From Sphingomonas yantingensis (GTDB taxonomy: Bacteria > Pseudomonadota > Alphaproteobacteria > Sphingomonadales > Sphingomonadaceae), in the NCBI RefSeq assembly GCF_014199325.1, contig NZ_JACIJJ010000003.1:434001-498000 (forward strand): a stretch of 64,000 nt of DNA, in the 5' to 3' direction. How positions within the stretch are numbered: position 1 is the first letter of the stretch; each line of letters opens with the position of its first letter. The notes beneath the pieces were generated by a model that was not told the origin of the DNA, did not search any database, and worked only from the letters and a program-made list of their open reading frames with translations. The position numbers and the translations under genes are program-made. Positions 32,307 to 40,389 of the stretch are shown here, in pieces.

Positions 32307-32713
32307 CCGCCAAGCTCACCAAGGGCGTCCACCATGTCGGTCTGACCGTGCCCGACCTCGATCAGGCGCGCGGCTTCTTCTGCGGCACGCTGGGGTTCGA
32401 GGAAGTCGGCGGCGTGCCCGATTATCCCTCTGTCTTCGTCTCGGACGGCGCGATTCTGCTGACCCTGTGGCGCGCCGCCGACCCGCCGACCGCCCGAGCC
32501 TTCGACCGGCGCGCCAATATCGGGCTCCACCATCTCTCGCTCTCGGTCGCCGACGATGCGGCGCTGGCGGCGGCGTGGGAGGCGGTGACGGCGCATCCCG
32601 AGGTGGTGGTCGATGCGCCGCCCGGCCCCATCGCGCCCGGATCGACGACGCGCCATTTCCTCGTCTTCATTCCGGGCGGCATCCGCCTCGAGTTCGCAAC
32701 CCCCTTTGCCTGA
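32303..32713 (+). CDS. VOC-family (glyoxalase/dioxygenase fold) protein
   Basis: Vicinal-oxygen-chelate fold protein of 136 residues. [20 protein letters not shown] supplies the first metal-ligand His, [12 protein letters not shown] the second, and the C-terminal [10 protein letters not shown] the Glu, consistent with a divalent-metal enzyme such as a glyoxalase-I- or fosfomycin-resistance-like protein. The substrate is unknown. Translationally coupled to the PPOX gene by an ATGA overlap, 13 bp before the NTF2-like gene. Confidence 0.9.
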   Translation: MTAKLTKGVHHVGLTVPDLDQARGFFCGTLGFEEVGGVPDYPSVFVSDGAILLTLWRAADPPTARAFDRRANIGLHHLSLSVADDAALAAAWEAVTAHPEVVVDAPPGPIAPGSTTRHFLVFIPGGIRLEFATPFA

Positions 32714-32726
32714 AAGGATCGAGCCG

Positions 32727-33191
32727 ATGTCGCGACCACCCCTGCCCCCCTTCACCCATGAAACCGCGCTGCGGAAAGTCCGCGCCGCCGAGGATGGCTG
32801 GAACAGCCGCGATCCAGAACGCGTGGCGCTCGCCTACACCCCGGACAGCCAGTGGCGGAACCGGTCCGCCTTTCTTCAGGGAAGGGACGCCATCGTCGCC
32901 TTCCTGACGACGAAGTGGCAGCGCGAGCACGACTATCGCCTCATCAAGGGGCTGTGGGCGCATGACGGCAACCGGATTGCGGTGCGTTTTGCCTATGAAT
33001 GGCATGACGAGGCGGGCGACTGGTATCGCGCTTATGGCAACGAGAACTGGGAATTCGCGCCCGACGGCCTGATGGCGCGCCGGATCGCCAGCATCAACGA
33101 CGTGCCGATCGCCGAGAGGGATCGGCTGTTCCACTGGCCGCTTGGCCGACGCCCGGATGATCATCCGGGGCTGGATGCCCTGGGGCTATAG
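32727..33191 (+). CDS. DUF1348 NTF2-like protein
   Basis: Small cystatin-like (SnoaL/NTF2) protein of 154 residues. [46 protein letters not shown] and [20 protein letters not shown] match the DUF1348 group. These fold as a cone-shaped pocket and often accompany redox enzymes; the activity is unknown. ATG 32727 follows AAGGA. Last gene of the PPOX-VOC-DUF1348 cassette. Confidence 0.9.
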   Translation: MSRPPLPPFTHETALRKVRAAEDGWNSRDPERVALAYTPDSQWRNRSAFLQGRDAIVAFLTTKWQREHDYRLIKGLWAHDGNRIAVRFAYEWHDEAGDWYRAYGNENWEFAPDGLMARRIASINDVPIAERDRLFHWPLGRRPDDHPGLDALGL

Positions 33192-33224
33192 CGTCGGTTG
33201 ATCCCGAAGCCATGACGCCGCGTA

Positions 33225-34235
33225 TCAGATCGCGCCGATCGCCTTGATGACCGCGCTTTGCCCCGCGATCAGTTCGGGGAACCGCGCGGGCGCCTCGTCT
33301 AGGGCGAAGCTGTGAGAGTGGAGCGCCGCGAGCGAGACCCTGCCCGCGCGAACGGCGGTGATGACTTGCTCGAAATCGGTGTGCGTCGCGTTCCGCGAGC
33401 CGAGCAGCGTCGTCTCCCGCTTGTGGAATTCGGGATCGTTGAAAGCGATGTCGGCCGCGACGATGCTGACGAGGACATAGGCACCGCCATGCGCGACATA
33501 GCCGAAACCCGCCGCCATCGCCTGCGGATTGCCCGTGGCGTCGAAGACCGCGTCGTAGAACTCGCCCTCGGTCGCGGCGGCCAGCCGCTCGGCCAGCCCC
33601 GCATCGGCGACCTCGCCCCGGTCCAGCCCCGCCGCCGCAAGGCCAAGCGCCAGCCGATCGGCGTCGCGATCGACCAGCGTCACCTGCGCCCCGGCAAGGC
33701 GGGCGAAGATGCCCGTGGCCAGCCCGATCGGCCCGGCCCCGACCACCAGCACCCGCTCGCCCCCGGTCAGCGCGGCGCGGCGTACGGCATGGGCGCCGAT
33801 CGCGAGGAACTCGATCATCACGGCCTGATCCAGCGTTAGCCCCTCGGTCGGCAGCACATAGGCTTCCTGCACCGACAGATATTCGGCCATGCCGCCGTCG
33901 ATGTGGACACCCAGTACCCGGATCCGCATGCAGCAATTGGGCTTGCCCCGGCGACAGGCGACGCAGGATCCGCAGGCGAGATAGGGAATGACCGTGACCA
34001 CCTGACCCGGTGCCAGCGGCGATCCGGCATCCGCCGCCTCGACCGTGCCGGCCAGTTCGTGGCCCATGACGCGCGGATAATTCAGATAGGGCTGGTTGCC
34101 GCCATAGATGTGATAGTCGGTGCCGCAGATGCCCACCCGGCGGATGCGGATCAGCACTTCGCCCGGCTGCCGCTCGGGTCGCGGTCGCTCGGCAAGGCTG
34201 AGGACGCCGGGGCGGTCGCAGACGATTGTCTTCAT
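33225..34235 (-). CDS. Zinc-dependent MDR alcohol dehydrogenase (sugar or sugar-acid dehydrogenase)
   Basis: Medium-chain dehydrogenase of 336 residues. The catalytic zinc region is GICGTDYHIYGG with GHELAGTV, the structural zinc cysteines are CGSCVACRRGKPNC, and the NAD loop is VVGAGPIGLATG (about 167-178), followed by LVDRDADR, whose Asp favours NAD. It resembles L-idonate, L-galactonate and sorbitol dehydrogenases. It overlaps the fucP-type gene (ATGA at 34232-34235) and is therefore expected to oxidise the sugar, or its acid, imported by that permease. The exact substrate is not readable. Confidence 0.9.
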   Translation of the reverse strand: MKTIVCDRPGVLSLAERPRPERQPGEVLIRIRRVGICGTDYHIYGGNQPYLNYPRVMGHELAGTVEAADAGSPLAPGQVVTVIPYLACGSCVACRRGKPNCCMRIRVLGVHIDGGMAEYLSVQEAYVLPTEGLTLDQAVMIEFLAIGAHAVRRAALTGGERVLVVGAGPIGLATGIFARLAGAQVTLVDRDADRLALGLAAAGLDRGEVADAGLAERLAAATEGEFYDAVFDATGNPQAMAAGFGYVAHGGAYVLVSIVAADIAFNDPEFHKRETTLLGSRNATHTDFEQVITAVRAGRVSLAALHSHSFALDEAPARFPELIAGQSAVIKAIGAI

Positions 34236-35494
34236 GCCGTCGCTCCCACCGGCCGGCGCGCGCGCAGTGCGAAGAGCAGCACCGCCATGAAACAACCCGC
34301 CGGCACCAGCATCGCAGCGGCGATGCCGAAGCGGTCGGACATAAAGCCCATCAGCCCGGTCAACACCGCGCCGCCGATGATCGCCATGATGATGAGCGAC
34401 GCACCCGTCCGGGCCAGCGGCCCCAGCCCCTCCATCCCGAGCGCGAAGATCGTCGGAAACTGGATCGACATGAAGAAGCTGGCCGCGACCAGCGCATAGA
34501 GCCCGGCACTGCCCGGCGCGAGCCACGCGACCAGCGTCAGCGCGAAACTGATCGCCGCGAACAGCGCGAGCAGCCGCGCCGGCGCGATCCGCGTCATCAG
34601 CGCCGAGCCCGCGAACCGACCGACCCCGAACAGCAGCAAGCTGGCGAACAGGAAATCGGCGGCGCTCGCCTCGGTCGTCCCCGGCGTGCCCGCCTGGACA
34701 TAGCGGATGGTATAGCTCCAGAGCCCCACCTGCGCCCCCACATAGAAGAATTGTGCCGCCGCCGCGCCGAGCAGGCGGGGGCGACGCAGCACGTCGACGA
34801 AGCGGCCGCCGCTCCCCTCGAACTCGCGCGCCGAATGCTGCGGAAATCGGATCAGCAGCGCGGCGATCGCGAACCCCAGTACGACGAGGCCGATGACCAG
34901 ATACGGCCCCTGCACCGCCAATACCGCTTCGCGGTAGACCGCCGTCTGCTGCGCGGCGGGCATCGCGGCGATCGCGGCATCGTCGTGCGCGACCTTGCCG
35001 AGGATGAAATATTTGCCGATCGCGACCCCGGCGAGCGTACCGACAGGATTGGCCGCCTGTGCCCAGTTCAGCCGCCGAGCCGCCCCCGCCGGGTCGCCGA
35101 TCTCGGTCATCAGCGGATTGGCGGAGGTTTCGAGGAAGGCGAGCCCGCAGGCGATGACGAACAGCGCGGCCAGAAAATAGTGATATTCGCCGAACTGCGC
35201 CGCGGGATAGAACAGCGTCGCGCCCGCGGCATAGAGCAGCAGCCCGGCGACGATCGCGGGCTTGTACCCCCGCGCGCGCGTCAGCATCGCCGCCGGCACC
35301 GCGAACAGGAAATAGCCGAGATAGAAGACCTGCTGGACGAAGCTCGTCTCGAAATCGCTGAGGACGAACGCCTTCCTGAACTGCGCGATCAGGATGTCGT
35401 TTAGGTTGTTGGCCATGCCCCACAGGAAGAACAGGCAGACTGTGAGGATCAGCGCGGGTCGCAGCGCCGCCGCGGGGGGCGTGCGCTCGGTCAT
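34232..35494 (-). CDS. fucP: FucP-type sugar:proton symporter (MFS)
   Basis: Twelve-helix inner-membrane permease of 420 residues of the fucose/galactose/glucose family. The N-terminal signature FFLWGMANNLNDILIAQFRKAF and FLETSANPLMTEIG are characteristic of FucP homologues. The start at 35494 (MTERTPP) was preferred; an in-frame ATG at 35515 would add seven residues. It overlaps the dehydrogenase gene and is divergent from a FadR-type GntR regulator, whose candidate operators lie in the intergenic region. The transported sugar may be L-fucose, L-galactose or another hexose. Confidence 0.9.
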   Translation of the reverse strand: MTERTPPAAALRPALILTVCLFFLWGMANNLNDILIAQFRKAFVLSDFETSFVQQVFYLGYFLFAVPAAMLTRARGYKPAIVAGLLLYAAGATLFYPAAQFGEYHYFLAALFVIACGLAFLETSANPLMTEIGDPAGAARRLNWAQAANPVGTLAGVAIGKYFILGKVAHDDAAIAAMPAAQQTAVYREAVLAVQGPYLVIGLVVLGFAIAALLIRFPQHSAREFEGSGGRFVDVLRRPRLLGAAAAQFFYVGAQVGLWSYTIRYVQAGTPGTTEASAADFLFASLLLFGVGRFAGSALMTRIAPARLLALFAAISFALTLVAWLAPGSAGLYALVAASFFMSIQFPTIFALGMEGLGPLARTGASLIIMAIIGGAVLTGLMGFMSDRFGIAAAMLVPAGCFMAVLLFALRARRPVGATA

Positions 35495-35632
35495 GCGTCT
35501 GCCGCGCTCGTGCATGCGCCGCCACGATGCAAAGGCTCGTCCGTCATTCGCCTCTCCCCGGCCCCATGCGTCCGCATGATCGCCCCTCCCGCCGGCACCG
35601 ACCGGCCTGTCCGCGTCATTGGGTGCGGCAAC

Positions 35633-35668
35633 TCATCAGACAAGTCAATGCAGGGTGATCGGACAGGT
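35633..35668 (+). promoter_or_regulatory. Candidate GntR operator pair between fucP and gntR genes
   Basis: Two near-identical 13-bp elements in the same orientation, TCATCAGACAAGT (35633-35645) and TGATCGGACAGGT (35656-35668), fit T-S-ATC-R-GACA-R-GT and are spaced 23 bp apart. Each is roughly palindromic around its central base (TCATC/GACAA). They lie in the 235-bp divergent region between the permease and the FadR-type regulator, where an autoregulating GntR protein would bind. Assignment is by position and repetition only. Confidence 0.45.
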
Positions 35669-35729
35669 TTCGGTTGCCGATCCGCCACTTTCGTCGGATA
35701 AGATCGCGGTCCGGCGGGGGTGGAAGATC

Positions 35730-36512
35730 ATGGCGCGAGAGGATGAGCGGACCCGCAACGCCCCCAGCGCGCGCCTGTACCGGCATGTTATCGACGTGCT
35801 GCGTGCCGAGATCGAAGGCGCCGTGCTTCGACCCGGCGATCGACTGCCCTCCGAAAAGCGATTGGTCGAACGCTTCAACGTCAGCCGGCTGACGATCCGC
35901 GAGGCGGTGATCGGGCTCGAGATCCTCGGGCTGGTCGAGCCGCGGCATGGCTCGGGCGTTTTCGTGCGCAGCAACAGGGTCACACAGGCCGCGCAGGCCG
36001 GCAGCCTCGATATCGGCCCCGTCGAACTGATCGAGGCGCGTCGGATCGTCGAAGTGCAGACCGCCGCACTCGCCGCGCTCGAGGCGACGGACGAACAGAT
36101 CGCCGCGATGCGCGATATCCTCGCCGACATGGACAAGGAGGAGCGCGCCGAGGGCAGTGCCGAGTGGATCGCCGATCGCGTTTTCCACCTCGCCATCGCG
36201 CGGGCGTCGCAGAATGCGGTGCTGGCGATGATGGTCGAGGCGATGTGGGACCTGCGCCGCCGATCGCCATTGTCGCACGAGATGCTCGAGCGGATCGCAC
36301 GCGCCGGACAGACCCCGCGCATCGCCGACCATCACCGCATCCTCGAGGCGATCGAGAAGCGCGATCCGGCCGCGGCGCGGCGGGCGATGCGCGCGCACCT
36401 CGACCGGGTGATGGCCGACCTGCTCGACTTTACCGAGCTCGAGGCGAAGGAACGCGTGTCGACCGAAATCGCCCATCGGCGCGAAACCGCGAGGCGCCGC
36501 GCCGCGCTCTGA
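35730..36512 (+). CDS. GntR-family regulator, FadR (FCD) subfamily
   Basis: Transcription factor of 260 residues. The N-terminal winged helix (about 15-80) contains LPSEKRLVERFNVSRLTIREAVIGLEIL (core LVERFNVSRLTIREAV) and ends with VEPRHGSGVFV; the all-helical FCD effector domain follows, with the expected metal-binding Asp/His residues in the FHLAIARASQN and DHHRILEAI segments. It probably senses a sugar acid or related metabolite and controls the divergent fucP-dehydrogenase operon and itself. ATG 35730 was chosen to place the HTH at the normal position. Convergent with the DUF1080 gene. Confidence 0.93.
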   Translation: MAREDERTRNAPSARLYRHVIDVLRAEIEGAVLRPGDRLPSEKRLVERFNVSRLTIREAVIGLEILGLVEPRHGSGVFVRSNRVTQAAQAGSLDIGPVELIEARRIVEVQTAALAALEATDEQIAAMRDILADMDKEERAEGSAEWIADRVFHLAIARASQNAVLAMMVEAMWDLRRRSPLSHEMLERIARAGQTPRIADHHRILEAIEKRDPAAARRAMRAHLDRVMADLLDFTELEAKERVSTEIAHRRETARRRAAL

Positions 36513-36531
36513 CCGCCATGCGTCAGATGGG

Positions 36532-37461
36532 TCAGCCGGCGGCGCGGACGCGTGGCAGGCGATCGATCGGTTCGACGACGATATCCCGGAACCACGTCTC
36601 CGCTCCCTCCGACTGCAGCTGGATCCGCCCGTGCGTCAGCGGGACGCGGCGACCATCTGGTGCGATCGTCGCGAGGTCGCGGACTTCCGCCACAGGCACG
36701 CCGTTGACGACGTGCACCGCGCGGTCGCCGACGACGTAGAGGTCGAGCGTGTTCCACTGCCCCACCGGCCGCTCCGCATCGGTCGCCGCCTCGACGTTCC
36801 AGGTGGGCGTGCCGTTGACGATATCGACCTCCCGCCCGCCAGCGCGATAGCGCAGATGCGGAGCGATGATCTTCGGTTCGAACGCGACCGTCGTCCGGCC
36901 CCGAAGCTGGCTGCCCACCGCCACGATCATGCCCGTCGATCCGGTCATGATCTCGAACTCGGTCGAGGGTTGCCAGGTGCCGAACACTTCCCCCGGCTGC
37001 CCGTGGCTGTGATAGAGCAGGCCATTGTTGCGCGGCTGCTTTTCGCGCGGGGCGTACGTCCTGCCGCCCCACTTGAACTGGAGCCGCAGGTGGTAGTTGG
37101 ACAGGTCGGCGCGGTGGATCAGGCTGCCCCAAGTCTCGCCCTTGACCCAGATCGCGGGCCTGCCGTCGATCGAGCGGACGGCGAAATCGGCGCCGGTGTC
37201 GCGCGACCGCCCGATCGGCCGCGCATCGGGACCGGCATTGTAGGTGATCGCCGGGTCGGCATAGCCGAGCCATGCCTGCCACCCGTCGAGGGTGCGCCCG
37301 TCGAACAGTGCGGTCGGCTTGCCGGTCGTCTTCGGGATATCGGTCAGCGTCAGGCGCTGCGGCGTCGTGACCGGATCGCCGGCGATCGCGCGCGCGGCCT
37401 CGATCGACTGCTGCGCGGACGCGGGCGCCGCGAGCGCCAGCAGTGCGAGGAGCACCCTCAT
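36532..37461 (-). CDS. DUF1080 (3-keto-disaccharide hydrolase-like) secreted protein
   Basis: Exported beta-jelly-roll (concanavalin-like) protein of 309 residues with a signal peptide (MRVLLALLALAAPASAQ). FDGRTLDGWQAW and NNGLLYHSHGQPGEVFGTWQPSTEFEIM are DUF1080 signatures. Members of this family are known to act on 3-keto-glycosides, cleaving the glycosidic bond after C3 oxidation. It is the last gene of the MFS-GH31-GH35-Gfo/Idh operon and overlaps the oxidoreductase stop by ATGA (37458-37461). A second DUF1080 gene lies at 54.5 kb beside a GMC dehydrogenase. The longer upstream reading to 37665 is the opposite reading of the neighbouring gene and was rejected. Confidence 0.9.
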   Translation of the reverse strand: MRVLLALLALAAPASAQQSIEAARAIAGDPVTTPQRLTLTDIPKTTGKPTALFDGRTLDGWQAWLGYADPAITYNAGPDARPIGRSRDTGADFAVRSIDGRPAIWVKGETWGSLIHRADLSNYHLRLQFKWGGRTYAPREKQPRNNGLLYHSHGQPGEVFGTWQPSTEFEIMTGSTGMIVAVGSQLRGRTTVAFEPKIIAPHLRYRAGGREVDIVNGTPTWNVEAATDAERPVGQWNTLDLYVVGDRAVHVVNGVPVAEVRDLATIAPDGRRVPLTHGRIQLQSEGAETWFRDIVVEPIDRLPRVRAAG

Positions 37462-38777
37462 CGCGCGGCCAGTCGATAGGGCGCACGGTAGCGCGGCGTG
37501 ATGAGCGCATTGGCCCCCGCGTCGTTCCCGAAGCGGCCCGCGCGCGCATCCCACTCGACGCGGCGGCCGGTGCGATAGGCGACGTTGCCCATCTGACAGA
37601 CGATCGCCGTCGCCGCCGCCTCGCCGATCGGGCACGCAGGGATGCGCGAGCGATCCTTGATGCACGCGACGAAGTCGGCGGTGTGGCGGACGAGGCCGTC
37701 GTCGCGACCGGGCGTGACCGGCACCGCGGGGCTCAGCGGCTTGCCGTCGCTCGTCTCCGGGATCACCTGCCAGCCACCGCGATCAACCACCACCGTCCCG
37801 CGCTCGCCGATGAAGGCGACGCCGTGGTCGCGCCCGCCATAGGGCCCCTGCCCGATCCCCACCGCATGCTCCCATTCGAGCAGATGGTCGCCGAAGTCGA
37901 AGATCGCGGTCTGCGTATCCGGCGTCTCCATCGCCGAGTCCGGATAGCCGAACGGCCCGCCGATCGAGGTGACGGCCCGCGGCACGTCCGCCTTCATCCC
38001 CATCCGCGCGATGTCGATCAGGTGGACCCCCCAGTCGGTCATCAGCCCGCCGGCATAGTCCCAGTACCAGCGCCAGCTGAAATGGAAGCGGTTGGGGTTG
38101 AACGCGCGGGCGGGTGCGGGACCGAGCCAGCGGTCGTAGTTCACCCCCGCGGGCGCCGGACCGTCGGGCTGCGGCGCGACGCGCTTCATCCAGCCCATAT
38201 AGGCCCATGCCTTGACCTTGCGCACGCGGCCGACCTTGCCCGACTGGACGTGCGCGATCGCATCGCCCCAATGGCGGGCGCTGCGCTGCCATTGCCCCAC
38301 CTGCACGACGCCGCCGTGCCGCGCCTGTGCCGCAACCATCGCCCGGCATTCGGCGATCGAGTTGCCGAGCGGTTTCTCGCAATAGGCGTGCTTGCCCGCC
38401 GACAGCGCGTCGATCAGCTGCAGCGCGTGCCAGTGGTCGGGCGTCGCGATGATGACCGCATCGACGGAGGGGTCGTCGAGCATCCGGCGGTAATCGTCAT
38501 AGAGGCGCGGGCTGTGTCCCGCCTTGCGCAGCTCCGCCCCTCGCTCCGCCAGCACGCGCGCATCGACATCGGCGAGCGCGACGGGGACGACATCGCTGCC
38601 CTTCATCATCGCCTGAAGGTCGCTCCAGCCCATCCCCTTGCAGCCGATGACGCCGACGTGGAGCTTGTCGCTCGCTGCGACGCGGCGACGCGCCTCCGCC
38701 AAGGCCGGGCCAGCCAGCAGCGAGGCGGCAAGGCCCCCCGCGATCAGCCCGCGGCGGTCAAAACGTCCCGTCATCAC
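37458..38777 (-). CDS. Gfo/Idh/MocA oxidoreductase with Tat signal
   Basis: Sugar oxidoreductase of 439 residues. A twin-arginine leader (GRFDRRGLIAGGLAASLL) indicates export to the periplasm with bound cofactor, as in glucose-fructose oxidoreductase-like enzymes. VGVIGCKGMGW is the dinucleotide loop, HAYCEKPLG the catalytic-lysine motif and DWGVHLIDIARM the second active-site helix. In 3-keto-glycoside pathways enzymes of this type oxidise or reduce C3. It sits between the GH35 gene (16 bp upstream) and the overlapping DUF1080 gene, so its product and the DUF1080 product probably handle the same sugar. Confidence 0.92.
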   Translation of the reverse strand: MMTGRFDRRGLIAGGLAASLLAGPALAEARRRVAASDKLHVGVIGCKGMGWSDLQAMMKGSDVVPVALADVDARVLAERGAELRKAGHSPRLYDDYRRMLDDPSVDAVIIATPDHWHALQLIDALSAGKHAYCEKPLGNSIAECRAMVAAQARHGGVVQVGQWQRSARHWGDAIAHVQSGKVGRVRKVKAWAYMGWMKRVAPQPDGPAPAGVNYDRWLGPAPARAFNPNRFHFSWRWYWDYAGGLMTDWGVHLIDIARMGMKADVPRAVTSIGGPFGYPDSAMETPDTQTAIFDFGDHLLEWEHAVGIGQGPYGGRDHGVAFIGERGTVVVDRGGWQVIPETSDGKPLSPAVPVTPGRDDGLVRHTADFVACIKDRSRIPACPIGEAAATAIVCQMGNVAYRTGRRVEWDARAGRFGNDAGANALITPRYRAPYRLAAR

Positions 38778-38793
38778 CCACTCCCCGTTTTCG

Positions 38794-40389
38794 TCAGCGA
38801 TAGCTACCCATCGTTACGCGCAGCATCACAGGTTCGCCTGTGAAATTAAAGCCATAGTCGGTCTGGTCGCCGTTCCAGCGGCGCGCGGCCACCCATTTGC
38901 CGGCGACGAAGCTGCCTTCCTCGGCGCTTAGTATCTCGCCCGCCTCGCCCTTCGCCGGGGCGGCCAGCGAGATCCGCGCACGCACGTTCGCGCCGGCGAT
39001 CAGGAAGGTGTCGGGGGCGATCTGCGCGGCGACGATGCCGCCCACGGGCCGGTCCGCGTCGGGATGCTTTTCGGTCTTGAGCCAAGTGCCCCAATCGGCC
39101 TCGCCCATCTGCCACTGGCCGTATTCGGCGGCGATCTTCCATCGGCCCATGACGACCGACTGTTGGGGCATGTCCTTGGCCGTGCCCCAAATCGGATGGT
39201 CGCGGGCCACCCGCGCCCAATCGGAGGCCATCGGCGCGAACAGCTTATAGGGCGCAGCGAACGCCTCGATCACGCCGCCGTCGAAGCTCTTGGCACCCAG
39301 TGGGTAGTTGAAGAACCCCGTCGCATCCATGCCGAACGGCGCAAAGCCGATCGCGCCCTTGCCCAGTGCGGGCCAGAAGAAGCGCGCATAGTCGGCGGCG
39401 TTGCCGATCTCGGGCACCATCAGCGCATTGTCGGGACGGGCGTACTTGTCGAGGAAGGCTGCCACGTCAGGCGCTTTGCGATTGTAGATGTCGGGCGCGA
39501 GCAGGTCGATGTGCGGGGCCGCCGCCTTCCACACCGGGATGACGTTCCAGTTCGGCCCGCCCGACGGGCCGACCTCGCCCCCCTCGTCGGTGAACGCGCT
39601 GCCAAGGGCGGCATTGACGTACATGGGGAGCGGCTTCGCCGCCTTGCCCGCCGCGGCGATCGCATCGACGTATCGCGCGAGATGCCAGGTCTGAAAGAAC
39701 TGCTCTGCCCGCTTGCCGAACACCACCTCCCACGTCCCCGGATTGACCTTCAGCGCGCGGACGAGCTCGGCGGGCACCGGCCCCCGGAACAGCTTGTCGG
39801 CGGCATGGTCGCGGGCGAGGCGATAGCTGCCCGCCTCATTTTCGACCTGCACCATGATGACGGTGTTCTGCGCGTCGTGCTTCGCCAGATGCGTCATCAG
39901 TGCGACAAAGGCGCGGCGGTCGGCGGCGAGCGTCTCGGTCCCGTGCGGGCTAAGCGCATAATGCGCGCTGCCGTCCGCAGTCCGCATCCGCGGAAAGCGT
40001 TTGCCGTCGCGCTTCACCCATTCGGGCGCATAGCTGGCGCCGGTGTTCTTCCACGTCCCGAACCACAGGAGGACAAGCCGCCTGTCGTGCGCCCGCGCCT
40101 CCGCCAGCAGCGTGTCGACAAAGCCGAATTCGAACTGGCCCTCGACCGGCTCGACCTGTTCCCACGCGATCGGAATTTCGAGCGTGTTGGCGTGCATCGC
40201 CTCGACCACCGGCCACACCTTGGGCAGCGCGGCGGGATAGTTGGACGAATTGTTCGCCTGTGCGCCCAGCATCAGAAAGGGCTTGCCGTCGACGATCAGT
40301 GCGTGGCGACCGTCCTTCGTCTCCAGCCGCGGCGATTGCTGCGCAGCAATCGGTGACGCAACCAGCGCGAGCGCTAGCAGCGCCCTCAC
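38794..40389 (-). CDS. Secreted GH35 beta-galactosidase (DUF5597-containing type)
   Basis: Glycoside hydrolase of 531 residues with a signal peptide (to about residue 16). The TIM barrel shows GKPFLMLGAQANNSSNYP at its start, the acid/base region VQVENEAGSY (Glu of V-E-N-E) and the nucleophile region LMVPEIGNAADYARFFW. The C-terminal beta domain corresponds to DUF5597, as in the beta-galactosidases of bacterial xyloglucan loci. It overlaps the GH31 gene stop by ATGA and is followed by the Gfo/Idh gene. Removal of terminal galactose is the likely role; arabinosidase-like specificity cannot be excluded. Confidence 0.9.
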   Translation of the reverse strand: MRALLALALVASPIAAQQSPRLETKDGRHALIVDGKPFLMLGAQANNSSNYPAALPKVWPVVEAMHANTLEIPIAWEQVEPVEGQFEFGFVDTLLAEARAHDRRLVLLWFGTWKNTGASYAPEWVKRDGKRFPRMRTADGSAHYALSPHGTETLAADRRAFVALMTHLAKHDAQNTVIMVQVENEAGSYRLARDHAADKLFRGPVPAELVRALKVNPGTWEVVFGKRAEQFFQTWHLARYVDAIAAAGKAAKPLPMYVNAALGSAFTDEGGEVGPSGGPNWNVIPVWKAAAPHIDLLAPDIYNRKAPDVAAFLDKYARPDNALMVPEIGNAADYARFFWPALGKGAIGFAPFGMDATGFFNYPLGAKSFDGGVIEAFAAPYKLFAPMASDWARVARDHPIWGTAKDMPQQSVVMGRWKIAAEYGQWQMGEADWGTWLKTEKHPDADRPVGGIVAAQIAPDTFLIAGANVRARISLAAPAKGEAGEILSAEEGSFVAGKWVAARRWNGDQTDYGFNFTGEPVMLRVTMGSYR

